54,689 nt of DNA from Gammaproteobacteria bacterium. GTDB lineage: Bacteria; Pseudomonadota; Gammaproteobacteria; Ga0077536. Below, piece after piece: positions 45,320 to 54,036 of the stretch (the stretch's first letter is position 1; each line of letters starts with the position of its first letter). The stretch spans positions 1 through 54,689 of the forward strand of contig JACPPA010000042.1 in assembly GCA_016191285.1 (NCBI GenBank), written 5' to 3'. Made by a program: the position numbers and the translations under genes. Under the pieces are notes generated by a model. The model saw nothing but the letters and a program-made list of their open reading frames with translations, was not told where the DNA came from and ran no database searches.

Positions 45320-46387
45320 ATGACTCAAAACAATCAGCAATCTGGCGCCGCCGGCAGTGCAACCTTCGCGGGATCCGATAGCCGTCGTTACAACTATTTC
45401 GATTCCCAAGGCAAGCGGGCAACCCTCTACGAAGACGTCACGGTCGACGTGCAACCCGATCCTACTCGCCATTTGTTGCAGGGTTGGATCATGTCGTTCG
45501 CGGATGGTCAACCCACCTATAGCGATAAGGTAACGGCCTTGAAGTCTTCGGACTGGCATGTGTTTCGCGCGCCGGATCAAGAATGGTCGCGGACGCACTA
45601 CCAGCGGCAGAGTCATATCGAAAACACCATCAAGATGGTGGTCGAGAACGCGCGGAGCGATGGCGCACCCGGCCGCTTTGATCCGGGTTGGGTAAGTGTG
45701 CTGCAAGATCAATTCGGCGCGTTGAAGCATGCCGAATTTGGACTTGGCGTGGCGTTGATGAAAGCGCAACGCGACGGTATGACGCAAATGATCAATAACA
45801 CTATCTTGACCAACGCCTCGTATAAGCTTCGGTTGGCCCAGGACATTACGTTGTACTTGGGCGATATCGGTTTGGATATCGCCGTCGATGGCGATGCCGG
45901 TAAAAAAGCTTGGTTAGAAAACACCGCGTGGCAGGGCGTGCGCAAAGTGGTCGAGGCCATCCTCGCCGCCACCGATCACTTGGAGATTTACTTTGCCGTC
46001 AACGTGGTTTTCGAAGCGCTGGTGGGCGAACTCTTTCGCAATGGGTTCATCATGCGCGCCGGCCCTGTGCATAACGATTTTGTAACACCGGCGGTGGTGT
46101 CGGCGGCGAGTAGCGATTATCGACAGAATCTGGCCAATACCCTCACGTTGTTGCAGATGCTGGTCAACGACGTCAAACATGGCGACGCGAACAAAAAAAC
46201 GATGACCGGCTGGCTCGAAAAATATGTGCCCTTATGCACCGAGGCGGTCGGCCGCTTGAAAGCGGTGTGGATACTGCAGGCGAATGGAGACCTTAAATTC
46301 GACAACGTCGCAGCCGAGGCCAAGCACCGGTTCAACGACATCTTGGCGGAAATTCAAATCAGTCTACCCAAGGGTGCGACGCTATGA
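45320..46387 (+). CDS. prmC: Propane monooxygenase hydroxylase, small (beta) subunit
   Basis: A 355-residue helical protein of the beta-subunit family. It has the SRRYNYFDSQGKRATLYEDVT start and the PDQEWSRTHYQRQSHIE block typical of PrmC/MmoY-like subunits. It has no iron ligands; it packs against the alpha subunit to form the hydroxylase dimer core. The ATG has GAGGAAA 6 bases upstream. The stop overlaps prmD by 4 bases. Confidence 0.92.
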   Translation: MTQNNQQSGAAGSATFAGSDSRRYNYFDSQGKRATLYEDVTVDVQPDPTRHLLQGWIMSFADGQPTYSDKVTALKSSDWHVFRAPDQEWSRTHYQRQSHIENTIKMVVENARSDGAPGRFDPGWVSVLQDQFGALKHAEFGLGVALMKAQRDGMTQMINNTILTNASYKLRLAQDITLYLGDIGLDIAVDGDAGKKAWLENTAWQGVRKVVEAILAATDHLEIYFAVNVVFEALVGELFRNGFIMRAGPVHNDFVTPAVVSAASSDYRQNLANTLTLLQMLVNDVKHGDANKKTMTGWLEKYVPLCTEAVGRLKAVWILQANGDLKFDNVAAEAKHRFNDILAEIQISLPKGATL

Positions 46388-46722
46388 CCACGCAAACTTT
46401 CAAAGATCTAAAGCGTCACGACACCGTATCGCACCGCTGTGGTGTGACGATGAACGACAGCGCCGACGCGCGCGTGATTGCAGAGGTCATGCAGACAAGA
46501 CACGGCATCGAAGTTCTGCATTACCCGGCGATGATCCGCTTGGATACCGAAGGCAAAATGACCTTCGATATGCAAGAGCTGAGCGAATCGCTGGGGCGGG
46601 CATTTACCACCTATGACTTCGAAGTGGTCATGTCGACCCATTACGGGCGGATGGTCATGATCGACGAGAATACGGTGGTCTTGTTTGGCGACATGGAAGC
46701 GGCGCGGCAGTACGAAGAGTAG
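46384..46722 (+). CDS. prmD: Propane monooxygenase coupling protein
   Basis: A 112-residue effector protein of the MmoB/DmpM family. It has SHRCGVTMNDSADARVIAEVM near the start and the PAMIRLDTEGKMTFD region expected of coupling proteins. It binds the hydroxylase and couples NADH use to oxygen insertion. It overlaps prmC by 4 bases (ATGA). The operon appears to end here, since about 2.9 kb of decayed accessory DNA separates it from the chaperonin gene. Confidence 0.92.
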   Translation: MTTQTFKDLKRHDTVSHRCGVTMNDSADARVIAEVMQTRHGIEVLHYPAMIRLDTEGKMTFDMQELSESLGRAFTTYDFEVVMSTHYGRMVMIDENTVVLFGDMEAARQYEE

Positions 46723-47040
46723 TGCGTCCTAAAGCGCGTTACTCCACCTTACGCCATGCGGGTGAGTTCCGCGACCGCCGAGTCAGCGGAGGTACATCTT
46801 TCAATTCCAAGGGTTTTCCACTCATCGTGCTTGAAGCCAAAGCGGGAAATGAAAATCCCCTCCGGCACTCGAACGGCGGGCGGCATGAACGATGGAAAGA
46901 CCCGCGTAGCGCGTACGGATAAGCCTTGAGGACACCATCCGCTAATCACTGTCGGATGACTCGGCTTCGCCGCTTATCCGACCTACGGGCTACTATCGAT
47001 TTAAATAATGGTGTTTATGAGTCCGGTCTCCACCACACGT
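46723..47040. other. Post-prmD intergenic DNA with REP-like hairpin
   Basis: No gene is supportable. A palindrome at 46952-46983 (GTCGGATGA ... TATCCGAC, with inner CGGCTTCGCCG) is a typical REP-like hairpin and may terminate or protect the prm transcript. The region starts the accessory stretch that splits the prm genes from their chaperonin. Confidence 0.55.
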
Positions 47041-47346
47041 TTAGGCCCCCCGGTTTGCTCGCTCAATCGCCAGCTCGCGCGCGCGTTCGTAACTCACGAG
47101 TCGCCGAATCAGCGCGTTATAGTTGGCGTGTGCGCTTTGCGGCTCCTGACTTGCCAGTAAATCATAGAGCAGATGCTCGGGATGTTGGGGAAGTCGATTG
47201 TCGGCGGGGAGATCGAGTTCGAGGCGACGCAGACGTGGCGCGCCAATCGCCACCAACAGCGCATTAGCGGTGTGGCGGTGCGCGAGTAAGTCGTCGAGTC
47301 CTTGGGCAATCAGATCAGCACCGGGGAACTTGTCGTCAATTAACAT
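47041..47346 (-). CDS. Conserved-looking small protein downstream of a nucleotidyltransferase
   Basis: 101 residues (MLIDDKFPGADLIAQGLDDL start, at 47344-47346). It is helical and rich in Leu, Arg and Ala (NALLVAIGAPRLRRLELDLP). I do not recognise a domain. Its 5' end overlaps the 3' end of the upstream nucleotidyltransferase-like gene by 11 bases. Such tight pairing fits a two-gene module of the toxin-antitoxin type, with this as the second gene. That is inference. Confidence 0.6.
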   Translation of the reverse strand: MLIDDKFPGADLIAQGLDDLLAHRHTANALLVAIGAPRLRRLELDLPADNRLPQHPEHLLYDLLASQEPQSAHANYNALIRRLVSYERARELAIERANRGA

Positions 47347-47887
47347 CGGACTGCTGATAGTCGTTGAAGGCGGCAAGCGTGGCCATGAGCTTCTTTCTGA
47401 AGGCGTCGGCGTCGAGGGCGGGGAAGCGTGTTATTTGTTGCAAGATGGTTTCGAAGAAAGCCTGCAACTTTGCGGGCTCGATAAGCTTTCGCTCCAGCAT
47501 CGCCTGGACGTCCTTCGCGTCTTGTGCGTGCCCGCGCTCGATCTTCGATAAGGCCTGTCCGTAGAAATCATAATGTCGAAACTCAACCGCACCGATGTTC
47601 ACGATAAATAGGCTGCGTTCTTGCCAACCCGGCACGGCAGGAATGAAATCGTCGGGCGCGGCAAGTTCTATATTAATTCCCAGTTCTTCTTTCGCGTCAC
47701 GAATGGCAATAAAGACACCGTCCGGCTCGGGTTCGAGTTTTAGATCAATATCCAAAGTCATATCGCGCCAACCGAGCAGTACTGCGCTGGCGCCGCCGGT
47801 GAAATATACGGTGCCTTTGCTACGCGCGTGACGCGCGAGCAACTGCATCAGCCGTTCAATTGCTTTGAGTTCGGTTTTTTCGCGCAT
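47336..47887 (-). CDS. DUF6036-type nucleotidyltransferase, toxin-antitoxin-like
   Basis: 183 residues. The nucleotidyltransferase core motif is visible: YFTGGASAVLLGWRDMTLDIDL, i.e. a G-G/S motif with D-x-D spaced as in MNT-fold proteins. A helical C-terminus with KIERGHAQDAKDVQAML follows. DUF6036 proteins are MNT-like and often sit with a small partner in toxin-antitoxin-like pairs. The overlapping partner here is the 47041 gene. Function is inferred from fold and pairing. Confidence 0.75.
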   Translation of the reverse strand: MREKTELKAIERLMQLLARHARSKGTVYFTGGASAVLLGWRDMTLDIDLKLEPEPDGVFIAIRDAKEELGINIELAAPDDFIPAVPGWQERSLFIVNIGAVEFRHYDFYGQALSKIERGHAQDAKDVQAMLERKLIEPAKLQAFFETILQQITRFPALDADAFRKKLMATLAAFNDYQQSDVN

Positions 47888-48045
47888 GCGCGAATCGTAG
47901 CGCGCTGCCTTACCGACGACCAGTTAATCAGTGGCGGAACGCGAATAGGGTTGCATTGCCAGCAAGAAAACCTTGAGGTTGCGACGAATAACACTCGACC
48001 ATCTCGGTATGTGAAGCCGCTTCATTACCGTGGTGATGTCCGAAG

Positions 48046-48308
48046 ATGCGACTCGCGCACTCGAAACTCACCGCCCAAGGGCAAATTTCCGTTCCTGCCG
48101 AAGTACGCAAGAAACTGGTGTCGGCCCCGGTTCCATACTCGAATGGGACGAGAGTAATGACCAAGTAGTCGTTCGTTGGGCGGAGCGGAATACATCAACG
48201 GATGTGCACAAAGCCCTGTTTGGCCAGGGTAAGCCGAAGCAGAAAACGCCCACCAGCGTGTGAGAAGGGATTCGACAGCACATCCGCCAAAAGCATGCGC
48301 GCCGTTGA
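48046..48308 (+). pseudogene. AbrB/MazE-type antitoxin, frameshifted with an internal stop
   Basis: The start reads MRLAHSKLTAQGQISVPAEVRKKL, a SpoVT/AbrB-type DNA-binding domain. One base is missing near 48114-48118. In the next frame the protein continues GPGSILEWDESNDQVVV and STDVHKALFG, then stops at TGA 48261-48263. After that stop the same frame continues EGIRQHIRQKHARR to the normal end at 48308. So there are two lesions, a frameshift and a nonsense codon. The intact gene would overlap the PIN gene start by 14 bases, as in standard VapBC-like operons. Confidence 0.85.
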
Positions 48309-48657
48309 TACCGACCTCCTGGTACGGCTGTTAGTGCAAGACGCCGATGTGGTGGTGCTGGCGCTCGAGCATTTTCGCGCACGCCCTGCGCAAGGCTTTT
48401 CGGATTGTCTGGTGCTAGGGAAGCTCTGCAAAAAGCAGAGCTTCCCGCGGCACAGGGAGGCGCCGCCATTTTCGATGGTTGCAAACCATTGAAAATGAAG
48501 GGAAGCAAAAATCATACTTTTTGCTTCCCGTACTCTGAATAAGTCCAGGATGGACTTATTCAGAGGTTCCATAGAGATTGCCCATAAAACAGGTCATCTA
48601 CCGCTCGGTACGTTTGACAAGGGTCTTGCCAAGCTAGAGGGTGTGCGTGGCCTGTAG
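48295..48657 (+). pseudogene. VapC-type PIN toxin, deleted and split by a MITE
   Basis: The N-terminal PIN start is present (MRAVDTDLLVRLL, with the first catalytic Asp). It is then fused directly to a late piece (ADVVVLALEHFRARP, SDCLVL). About 65 residues of the middle are missing, by length compared with PIN toxins of about 130 residues. After codon 41 the reading frame is interrupted by the element at 48418-48571. It resumes exactly in frame as EIAHKTGHLPLGTFDKGL, ending VRGL and TAG at 48655-48657. The C-terminal GHLPLGTFD block is the conserved PIN ending. The gene is dead twice over. Confidence 0.85.
48418..48571. mobile_element. Four-hairpin MITE, copy A (intact)
   Basis: A 154-bp element flanked by TA (48416-48417 and 48572-48573). 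It consists of four consecutive hairpins. H1 48418-48446 (12-bp perfect arms). H2 48467-48497 (14-bp arms, one mismatch). H3 48500-48529 (12-bp perfect arms, A5/T5 next to the loop). H4 48533-48565 (14-bp perfect arms). The ends are imperfect inverted repeats (GGGAAGCTCTG and CAGAGGTTCCA). It has no protein-coding capacity. TA target duplication is typical of IS630/Tc1-mariner transposition. It inserted in the PIN gene. Confidence 0.85.
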
Positions 48658-48714
48658 CGGGCTTGAACTTCGAATTGTTCGCGGGCGGAATGTCCGGTAG
48701 GGGATCGATTGCTA

Positions 48715-48850
48715 GGGAAGCTCTGCAAAAGGCAGAGCTTCCCGCGGCACAGGGAGGTGCCGCCATTTTCGATGGTTGCAAACCATTGAAAATGAAGGGA
48801 AGCAAAAATCATACTTTTTGCTTCCCGTACTCTGAATAAGTCCAGGATGG
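48715..48850. mobile_element. Four-hairpin MITE, copy B (right end lost)
   Basis: Nearly identical to copy A: only two base differences were noticed, near 48729 and 48757. TA precedes it (48713-48714). It breaks off after TCCAGGATGG, lacking the last 21 bases including half of hairpin H4. Its right edge is fused to the 3' part of a RelE-type gene on the opposite strand. Confidence 0.85.
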
Positions 48851-49101
48851 ATCCCGGACGCGATCTCGAATAATGCGACATAGCCGTCCGAGCCGAAAGG
48901 AATGATCAGTTCTCGCAAAAACGAATTTTCGGAGAGTACCTTGCGGCAAGAAAAAGGCGAGAAACGCAACACATTAATCGCCTCTTTGATTCCCGCCAAA
49001 GCGCGTTCCGCCGCAATTACGTTTTTTCCCAACAGGAAATCATAGAGCCGCAAAAGGTCGTCTTCAGCCTCCCGTGTGAAGCGAACTTTGTAGCGTTTCA
49101 C
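48851..49101 (-). pseudogene. RelE/ParE-type toxin, 3' end replaced by MITE sequence
   Basis: The frame begins with GTG (MKRYKVRFTREAEDDLLRLYDFLL) and follows the RelE/ParE pattern to DGYVALFEIASG, about 83 residues. Here the host sequence ends at the MITE border (48850/48851). The open frame continues another 46 codons into element DNA (stop at 48712), giving a tail with no family resemblance. The normal C-terminus of about 13-17 residues, which carries catalytic or structural residues in RelE, is gone. Probably inactive. It lies 4 bases after a ribbon-helix-helix-like gene, its presumed antitoxin. Confidence 0.82.
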
Positions 49102-49105
49102 TTCC

Positions 49106-49375
49106 TCAATCCATGCGCTGCTTGGCCTTGGCGAGCCGGCGGGCGATTTTTGCGATTACTGTAGCAGCCGCGACGTATTTGCCGGTTGCTTCCGCACGGG
49201 TGGAGCTCGCCAGACCTCGTGCAATGAATTCCTGGCGAGCGCTGCGGTATTCAATATTCCGATTCAGGGCATCTAGGACGAAACCGGAAATCGTCTCTCC
49301 CTGTTCGAGAACGGATTCAGCCCGCTTGCGAAGTTCCGGAGAAACGCGAAGCGGTGGAATGGTTGTGGTTTTCAT
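49106..49375 (-). CDS. Antitoxin-like protein, partner of the RelE/ParE gene
   Basis: 89 residues (MKTTTIPPLRVSPELRKRAE start, 49373-49375). The N-terminal basic/beta stretch and helix with SPELRKRAESVLEQGETIS fit a ribbon-helix-helix antitoxin start. The helical C-terminus (AAATVIAKIARRLAKAK) would bind the toxin. The stop is 4 bases before the RelE-like GTG, an antitoxin-first order. A further 6 codons upstream are possible but not needed. Confidence 0.75.
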   Translation of the reverse strand: MKTTTIPPLRVSPELRKRAESVLEQGETISGFVLDALNRNIEYRSARQEFIARGLASSTRAEATGKYVAAATVIAKIARRLAKAKQRMD

Positions 49376-49591
49376 TGGAGGTCTAGCTTGCATTACAGAT
49401 GCGATACATTATACCTTTCCTGCGGCTGAGATCAGGCGGATTCTCGCATCTGCTTGCGGTCATCTTGAAGAGATTCTTCCCGCTGGCACGTAAGGCGCGG
49501 ATAATTTGACTGACTTCCGCGCGCGCATCGGAATTCTTTAAGGTGACGCAAGGCGGCGCCCCGCATAAGACAGAATCAAGAGAAATAATGC

Positions 49592-51226
49592 ATGCCCAAA
49601 ACGATGATCTTCGACCGTGAAGCCCGGGCCGCCTTAGGCCGTGGCGTGAATCAATTAACCCGCGCAGTGCAAACCACGCTCGGCCCCAAGGGCGGCAACG
49701 CCATCATCGATGTGCCGATTGGCACGCCGATTATCTCGCGCGATGGGGTCAGCATCGCGGCTGAAATCGAGCTTGAAGACCGCTTTGAAAATATCGGCGC
49801 ACAGGTGGTCCGCGAAGTTTCAAAGAAAACGAATGAAGTGGCAGGCGATGGCACCACTACCGCTACGGTGCTCGCTAATGCCCTTATTCAAGAAGGATTC
49901 AAATCGCTGGAAGGGGAGATGTCCGCGTTCGATCTCGTGCATGGGATGAATCTAGCGGTGGCTAGTGTGGTCGCAGCACTGAAGGCTTCCGCGACCCCGA
50001 CCGCCGACATCCAAGGCGCGGCTGCGTCGGTCGCCATCATTGCCGCCAACGATGAGACCACGGGCAGGTTGGTGGCCGAAGCATTATCGGCCGTTGGACC
50101 GACCGGAATTGTGACTGTCGACATTGGCCTCACGGTCGCTACCACGCTGGAAGTTGTCGAGGGCGCGTCTTATGAGCGCGGCTATGTTTCTCATCACATG
50201 GTCAATAACGTGGACTCGATGGAGATCCATCTCGAAGACGCTTTAATCTTGCTGACTAATCACGGACTCAAAACGGTTGAAGAGGTGGCGGCGCTGCGGG
50301 CGTTGGTCGGCAAAGCCCAAAAGCCGCTGCTGATTATCGCCGAGGAGTATTCCACGCAGGCCGTCGCGGCCTTGCTGGAGGATAAGACCGGACCTGCAAT
50401 CGTCGCCGTACATCCCCCTGAATACGGCAAATGGCGGCAAGCGATGATGGAAGACATCGCCATCATGACCGGCGGCCGCGTGTTCGTAAAAGAACTCGGC
50501 GGTCACTTTCGCGGCGCGACAGTGGCCGATCTCGGCACCACCAAGCGGATTAAAATCTCGGCAAATTCCACGGTCATCTCAGGCGGCGGCGGCAACGCGG
50601 ATCAAATTAGAGGCCGCCTGGAACAGATCCGCCGCCAATTGGCGCTTAATGAGGTGATGATCGAAGAAGATAAATTCAACGAGCGCTTGGCTAAATTATC
50701 TGGCGGTATCGCGGTGATTCATGCCGGCGGCGCGACCCCGGTGGAACAAAAGCGCCGCGCGCAAATGATCGAAGATGCCTTGAATGCGACACGCGCGGCC
50801 TTGCAGGAAGGCGTGGTGGCGGGTGGCGGCGCCGCTCTGATCAAGGCCTTGCCAGCGGTGGACAAGATCATCGCGAGTTTATCGGGCGCAAATCGGGAAG
50901 GCGCCGAAGTGGTGAAGCGATCGTTGATCCGTCCGCTCGCCTGCATCGCCGAAAATAGCGGGGTCGATCCCGTACGCGTGGTCAACCAAGTGATCGCGGC
51001 GAAAGACGGTATGGGTTACAACGCGCGAACCGGTGAGCTGGCCAATATGATCAACGCCGGCATCATGGATCCGGTGAAGGTTACTTATACCGCGTTGCTT
51101 AACGCGGTATCCGTTGCCGCGCTGATTTTGACCGCGCAAACGCTGATCGCTGATATTCCGGACGATGAAGATCCGACCGCCGGCCGGGCGCGTGGCGGTG
51201 GTGCGGAAAAATATGGGATGCGCTGA
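49592..51226 (+). CDS. groL: GroEL-like chaperonin dedicated to the monooxygenase (PrmG/MimG type)
   Basis: A 544-residue HSP60. The ATP-binding [11 protein letters not shown] (30-40) and [11 protein letters not shown] (85-95) are present. It differs from housekeeping GroEL: the N-terminus is [21 protein letters not shown], there is no groES neighbour, and the C-terminal GGM repeats are replaced by [10 protein letters not shown]. In actinobacterial propane monooxygenase operons a GroEL-like gene follows prmD and is needed for folding the hydroxylase. Here it is the same order but displaced by about 2.9 kb. It overlaps the transporter gene downstream by 14 bases. Confidence 0.92.
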   Translation: MPKTMIFDREARAALGRGVNQLTRAVQTTLGPKGGNAIIDVPIGTPIISRDGVSIAAEIELEDRFENIGAQVVREVSKKTNEVAGDGTTTATVLANALIQEGFKSLEGEMSAFDLVHGMNLAVASVVAALKASATPTADIQGAAASVAIIAANDETTGRLVAEALSAVGPTGIVTVDIGLTVATTLEVVEGASYERGYVSHHMVNNVDSMEIHLEDALILLTNHGLKTVEEVAALRALVGKAQKPLLIIAEEYSTQAVAALLEDKTGPAIVAVHPPEYGKWRQAMMEDIAIMTGGRVFVKELGGHFRGATVADLGTTKRIKISANSTVISGGGGNADQIRGRLEQIRRQLALNEVMIEEDKFNERLAKLSGGIAVIHAGGATPVEQKRRAQMIEDALNATRAALQEGVVAGGGAALIKALPAVDKIIASLSGANREGAEVVKRSLIRPLACIAENSGVDPVRVVNQVIAAKDGMGYNARTGELANMINAGIMDPVKVTYTALLNAVSVAALILTAQTLIADIPDDEDPTAGRARGGGAEKYGMR

Positions 51227-52559
51227 TTCGGCATGGCGCCACCCACGGAAGACTAGCAGCCTACCCGAGGTCTACCGGACAGTTGCCGTGCCGTACAGCG
51301 CTGGCGTGGCGCGCAAAATGTTCGCGTTTGCCGGACCCGGCTACTTGGTCGCCGTGGGCTATATGGATCCTGGGAATTGGGCCACGGCCATTGCGGGCGG
51401 TTCGGCCTTCGGCTACACGCTGCTCTCGGTGGTGATGCTCGCCAATTTTATGGCCGTGGTGCTGCAATCCTTGTCCGCGAGATTAGGCATCGCCAGCGGG
51501 CGCGATCTCGCGCAGGCCTGTCACGATTATTATTCAGCGCCGGTGTCGTTTGGTCTATGGCTGCTCGCCGAACTCGCGGTGTGCGCCACGGATCTGGCGG
51601 AGATTATCGGCACCGCCATTGCGCTTAATTTGTTGTTTGGGATTCCGCTTGCGGTCGGCGTGGTGATTACCGTCGCCGATGTGCTACTGATTCTGATGCT
51701 GCAAGCGCGTGGCTTCCGTTACATGGAAGCACTGATCGTCTCGTTGATGCTCGTTATCGGCGGCTGCTTTGTCTACGAAGTTGTGCTATCGAATCCAAAT
51801 TGGACGCAAGTTGCGATGGGATTTCTGCCTGCATCGGCCATCGTGACAAATCCGGCGATGTTGTACGTTGCCATCGGCATCCTCGGCGCGACGGTGATGC
51901 CGCATAACCTCTACCTTCACTCGGCGCTCGTGCAGACGCGCGATTTCAATGAATCGCTCGCCGGACGCCGCGAAGCGATTCGCTACGCAACCATCGATTC
52001 AACCCTGGCGCTCGCTATCGCGTTATTGATCAACGCGGCCATCCTAATCGTCGCCGCCGCAACGTTTCACGCACATGATCACACCCAAGTCGTCGAGATC
52101 CAGGACGCGCATAAGATGCTGTCGCCGCTGCTCGGCGCGGGCGCCGCGAGTGTGTTGTTCGCGGTGGCGCTGTTGGCGTCGGGCCAGAATTCGACGATCA
52201 CCGGCACGCTCGCCGGACAAATCGTCATGGAAGGATTTCTCGATATTCGTCTGCGACCGTGGTTGCGGCGTTTGCTTACCCGGCTGATTGCGGTGGTTCC
52301 GGCGATCATCGTCACACTGCATTATGGTGCTTCCGGCACCGCCCAATTGCTGGTGTTGTCACAGGTGATCTTAAGTTTGCAATTGCCGTTCGCCGTGATC
52401 CCGCTGGTGATCTTCACCAGCGATCGCCAGAAGTTGGGCACGCTGGTGAGCCCACGCTGGTTGACCTGGATCGCGTGGCTGATGACGGCGCTGATCATCG
52501 TGCTCAACCTCAAGCTGATTCACGACGCTGTGCGCGCGTTTCTTCCAATAACGGAATGA
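51213..52559 (+). CDS. mntH: Nramp-family divalent metal (Mn/Fe) transporter
   Basis: About 448 residues with some eleven membrane helices. The Nramp metal-site motifs are DPGN (in [12 protein letters not shown]) and MPHN (in [19 protein letters not shown]). These proton-coupled carriers import Mn2+ and Fe2+. The start is placed at ATG 51213, 14 bases inside the chaperonin gene, with GGAAA just upstream. The first 30 residues are unusual for the family and a later start cannot be excluded. The overlap makes translation coupled to the chaperonin, so it could supply iron for the di-iron enzyme. That link is inference. Confidence 0.87.
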   Translation: MGCADSAWRHPRKTSSLPEVYRTVAVPYSAGVARKMFAFAGPGYLVAVGYMDPGNWATAIAGGSAFGYTLLSVVMLANFMAVVLQSLSARLGIASGRDLAQACHDYYSAPVSFGLWLLAELAVCATDLAEIIGTAIALNLLFGIPLAVGVVITVADVLLILMLQARGFRYMEALIVSLMLVIGGCFVYEVVLSNPNWTQVAMGFLPASAIVTNPAMLYVAIGILGATVMPHNLYLHSALVQTRDFNESLAGRREAIRYATIDSTLALAIALLINAAILIVAAATFHAHDHTQVVEIQDAHKMLSPLLGAGAASVLFAVALLASGQNSTITGTLAGQIVMEGFLDIRLRPWLRRLLTRLIAVVPAIIVTLHYGASGTAQLLVLSQVILSLQLPFAVIPLVIFTSDRQKLGTLVSPRWLTWIAWLMTALIIVLNLKLIHDAVRAFLPITE

Positions 52560-52569
52560 GGAGCTACCG

Positions 52570-53412
52570 ATGAACGATAACATAGGTTTCGACGATATTC
52601 GCCTCGAGTATCTCAGCATCGCCGAAGCGCGTCGGCGCTCCGGCCTGCGCCTGGTGCTAGGCGCGTATCCCATTCCAGGACCGTGGCGCGAGGCGTGCAA
52701 AGGACTGTTCGATGTGAAGGGCCTTACGTATGACTCGGTATGCACCGCCAACGCCGGTGCGTCGGATCTCGATTTCGGGATGAATGGCACGCAAAGCGAG
52801 CTGTATGCGTGGACCGCGCAATCGAGCGCGCCGGTTGCGATATGGAACGACGAACGGCCGCGTTCGTCGTGGATCGACCAACTTAATCTAGCCGAGCGGC
52901 TAGCCCCCGAGCCGCGACTCGTGCCGTCGGATATCACCGAACGGATGCAGATGGTTGGCTTCATCAACGAGATCGCCGGCGAGAATGGTTTCGGTTGGAA
53001 CAAGCGCCTGTTGCTCGTGCACGATGGATTGAGTGCGCTGTCACCGCAGGACGAGGGCTATACGTTCTGGAAAACGCTGGCGGACAAATACCTCTATACC
53101 CCCGAACGCGGCGTCGCCGCCAAGGCGCGCGCGATCGACGTACTAAAGTTGCTCGGCGCCCAACTCGCCCTGCAACAGCAGCGCGGTCGCCGGTATCTCG
53201 TTGGCGAACGGCTGTCCGCGCTCGACATCTACTTCGCGACCTTCTACGCACTCATCGATCCGCTGCCACCGGAAGTGTGCCCGATGGCCAGCAGTTATCG
53301 TCCGTCGTACGTCAATCACGATCCGGATATCGCGGCGGCAGTAACCCCAGCTTTGGCGGCGCACCGGGATATTATTTACCGCGAACACTTGGTGTTGCCG
53401 ATTGCGTTTTGA
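52570..53412 (+). CDS. Glutathione S-transferase-like protein
   Basis: 280 residues, soluble. The first half (about 25-115) could be a thioredoxin-like domain (LVLGAYPIPGPWREACKGLFDVKGL, later SSAPVAIWNDERPRSSW). The second half is helical, with the GST C-terminal signature GERLSALDIYFATFYALIDPL (near 215-235, N-capping box SALD). Canonical GSH-binding residues are not evident, so it may not be a standard GST. It is 10 bases after the Nramp gene on the same strand, probably in its transcript. GST-like proteins occur beside some alkene monooxygenase operons, where they detoxify epoxides; a similar role is possible here. Confidence 0.7.
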   Translation: MNDNIGFDDIRLEYLSIAEARRRSGLRLVLGAYPIPGPWREACKGLFDVKGLTYDSVCTANAGASDLDFGMNGTQSELYAWTAQSSAPVAIWNDERPRSSWIDQLNLAERLAPEPRLVPSDITERMQMVGFINEIAGENGFGWNKRLLLVHDGLSALSPQDEGYTFWKTLADKYLYTPERGVAAKARAIDVLKLLGAQLALQQQRGRRYLVGERLSALDIYFATFYALIDPLPPEVCPMASSYRPSYVNHDPDIAAAVTPALAAHRDIIYREHLVLPIAF

Positions 53413-53499
53413 TGGTGGCGACGACTGACTTTATTGAATCCGATCGCAACGGTTACCCACCGTCCACGCGGAAATCTTGACGATCAAGCGGGGATCCAG

Positions 53500-53943
53500 A
53501 TGCTACCGATAACGCAATTTCTTGCCACCCTTTGCTGCATGCTTTTTGCGGGTGCGGCGGTGTATATCAATCTCGTTGAACATCCGGCCCGCATGGGCTG
53601 TGACACTAAAACGGCGGCGACCGTGTGGGCGCCAAGTTATAAACGCGCGACGGCGATGCAGGCGTCACTCGCCGTCGTGAGTTTGGTCGCCGGCGTAGTG
53701 GCCTGGCTCTTAGGTGGAGGAAAGCCGTGGCTAGTGGGCGCGGCGCTAATTGGCCTGGTGATCCCGTTTACGTTCATCGTGATCATGCCGACTAATCATC
53801 GGCTTCTTGAGCCGGGGCGCGATCTCATGTCGATCGAGACCAGAGCATTGCTGGAAAAATGGGGCAGATTGCACGCGGTGCGTAGTGTGCTCAGTCTTAT
53901 GGCGTCGATGATTTTTTTGGTCCAGTTGTCCGGGACCTATTGA
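53500..53943 (+). CDS. DUF1772 family membrane protein
   Basis: 147 residues with four probable membrane helices (ITQFLATLCCMLFAGAAVYINLV, SLAVVSLVAGVVAWLL, LVGAALIGLVIPFTFIVI and VLSLMASMIFLVQLS). The EHPARMGCD and MPTNHRLLEP blocks match the DUF1772 (anthrone oxygenase-like) family. Function unknown. The start ATG 53500 has GGGG near the expected position. It is 87 bases after the GST-like gene on the same strand. Confidence 0.8.
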   Translation: MLPITQFLATLCCMLFAGAAVYINLVEHPARMGCDTKTAATVWAPSYKRATAMQASLAVVSLVAGVVAWLLGGGKPWLVGAALIGLVIPFTFIVIMPTNHRLLEPGRDLMSIETRALLEKWGRLHAVRSVLSLMASMIFLVQLSGTY

Positions 53944-54036
53944 GCAGTTGGGAAATCAAATAGGCCGGAAAAGCGTAGCGCCTTCCGTACAAAAGATCTT
54001 CGCAACCGCTTAATCGAGTAAATGCCAGGAGAATTC

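Noticed and set aside
48068-48508. Minus-strand frames starting in the MITE copies, with the same first 30 residues (also 48560-48805)
   Set aside because: They begin within the repeated hairpin element and only look related because the DNA is repeated. They read through the antitoxin pseudogene in antisense.
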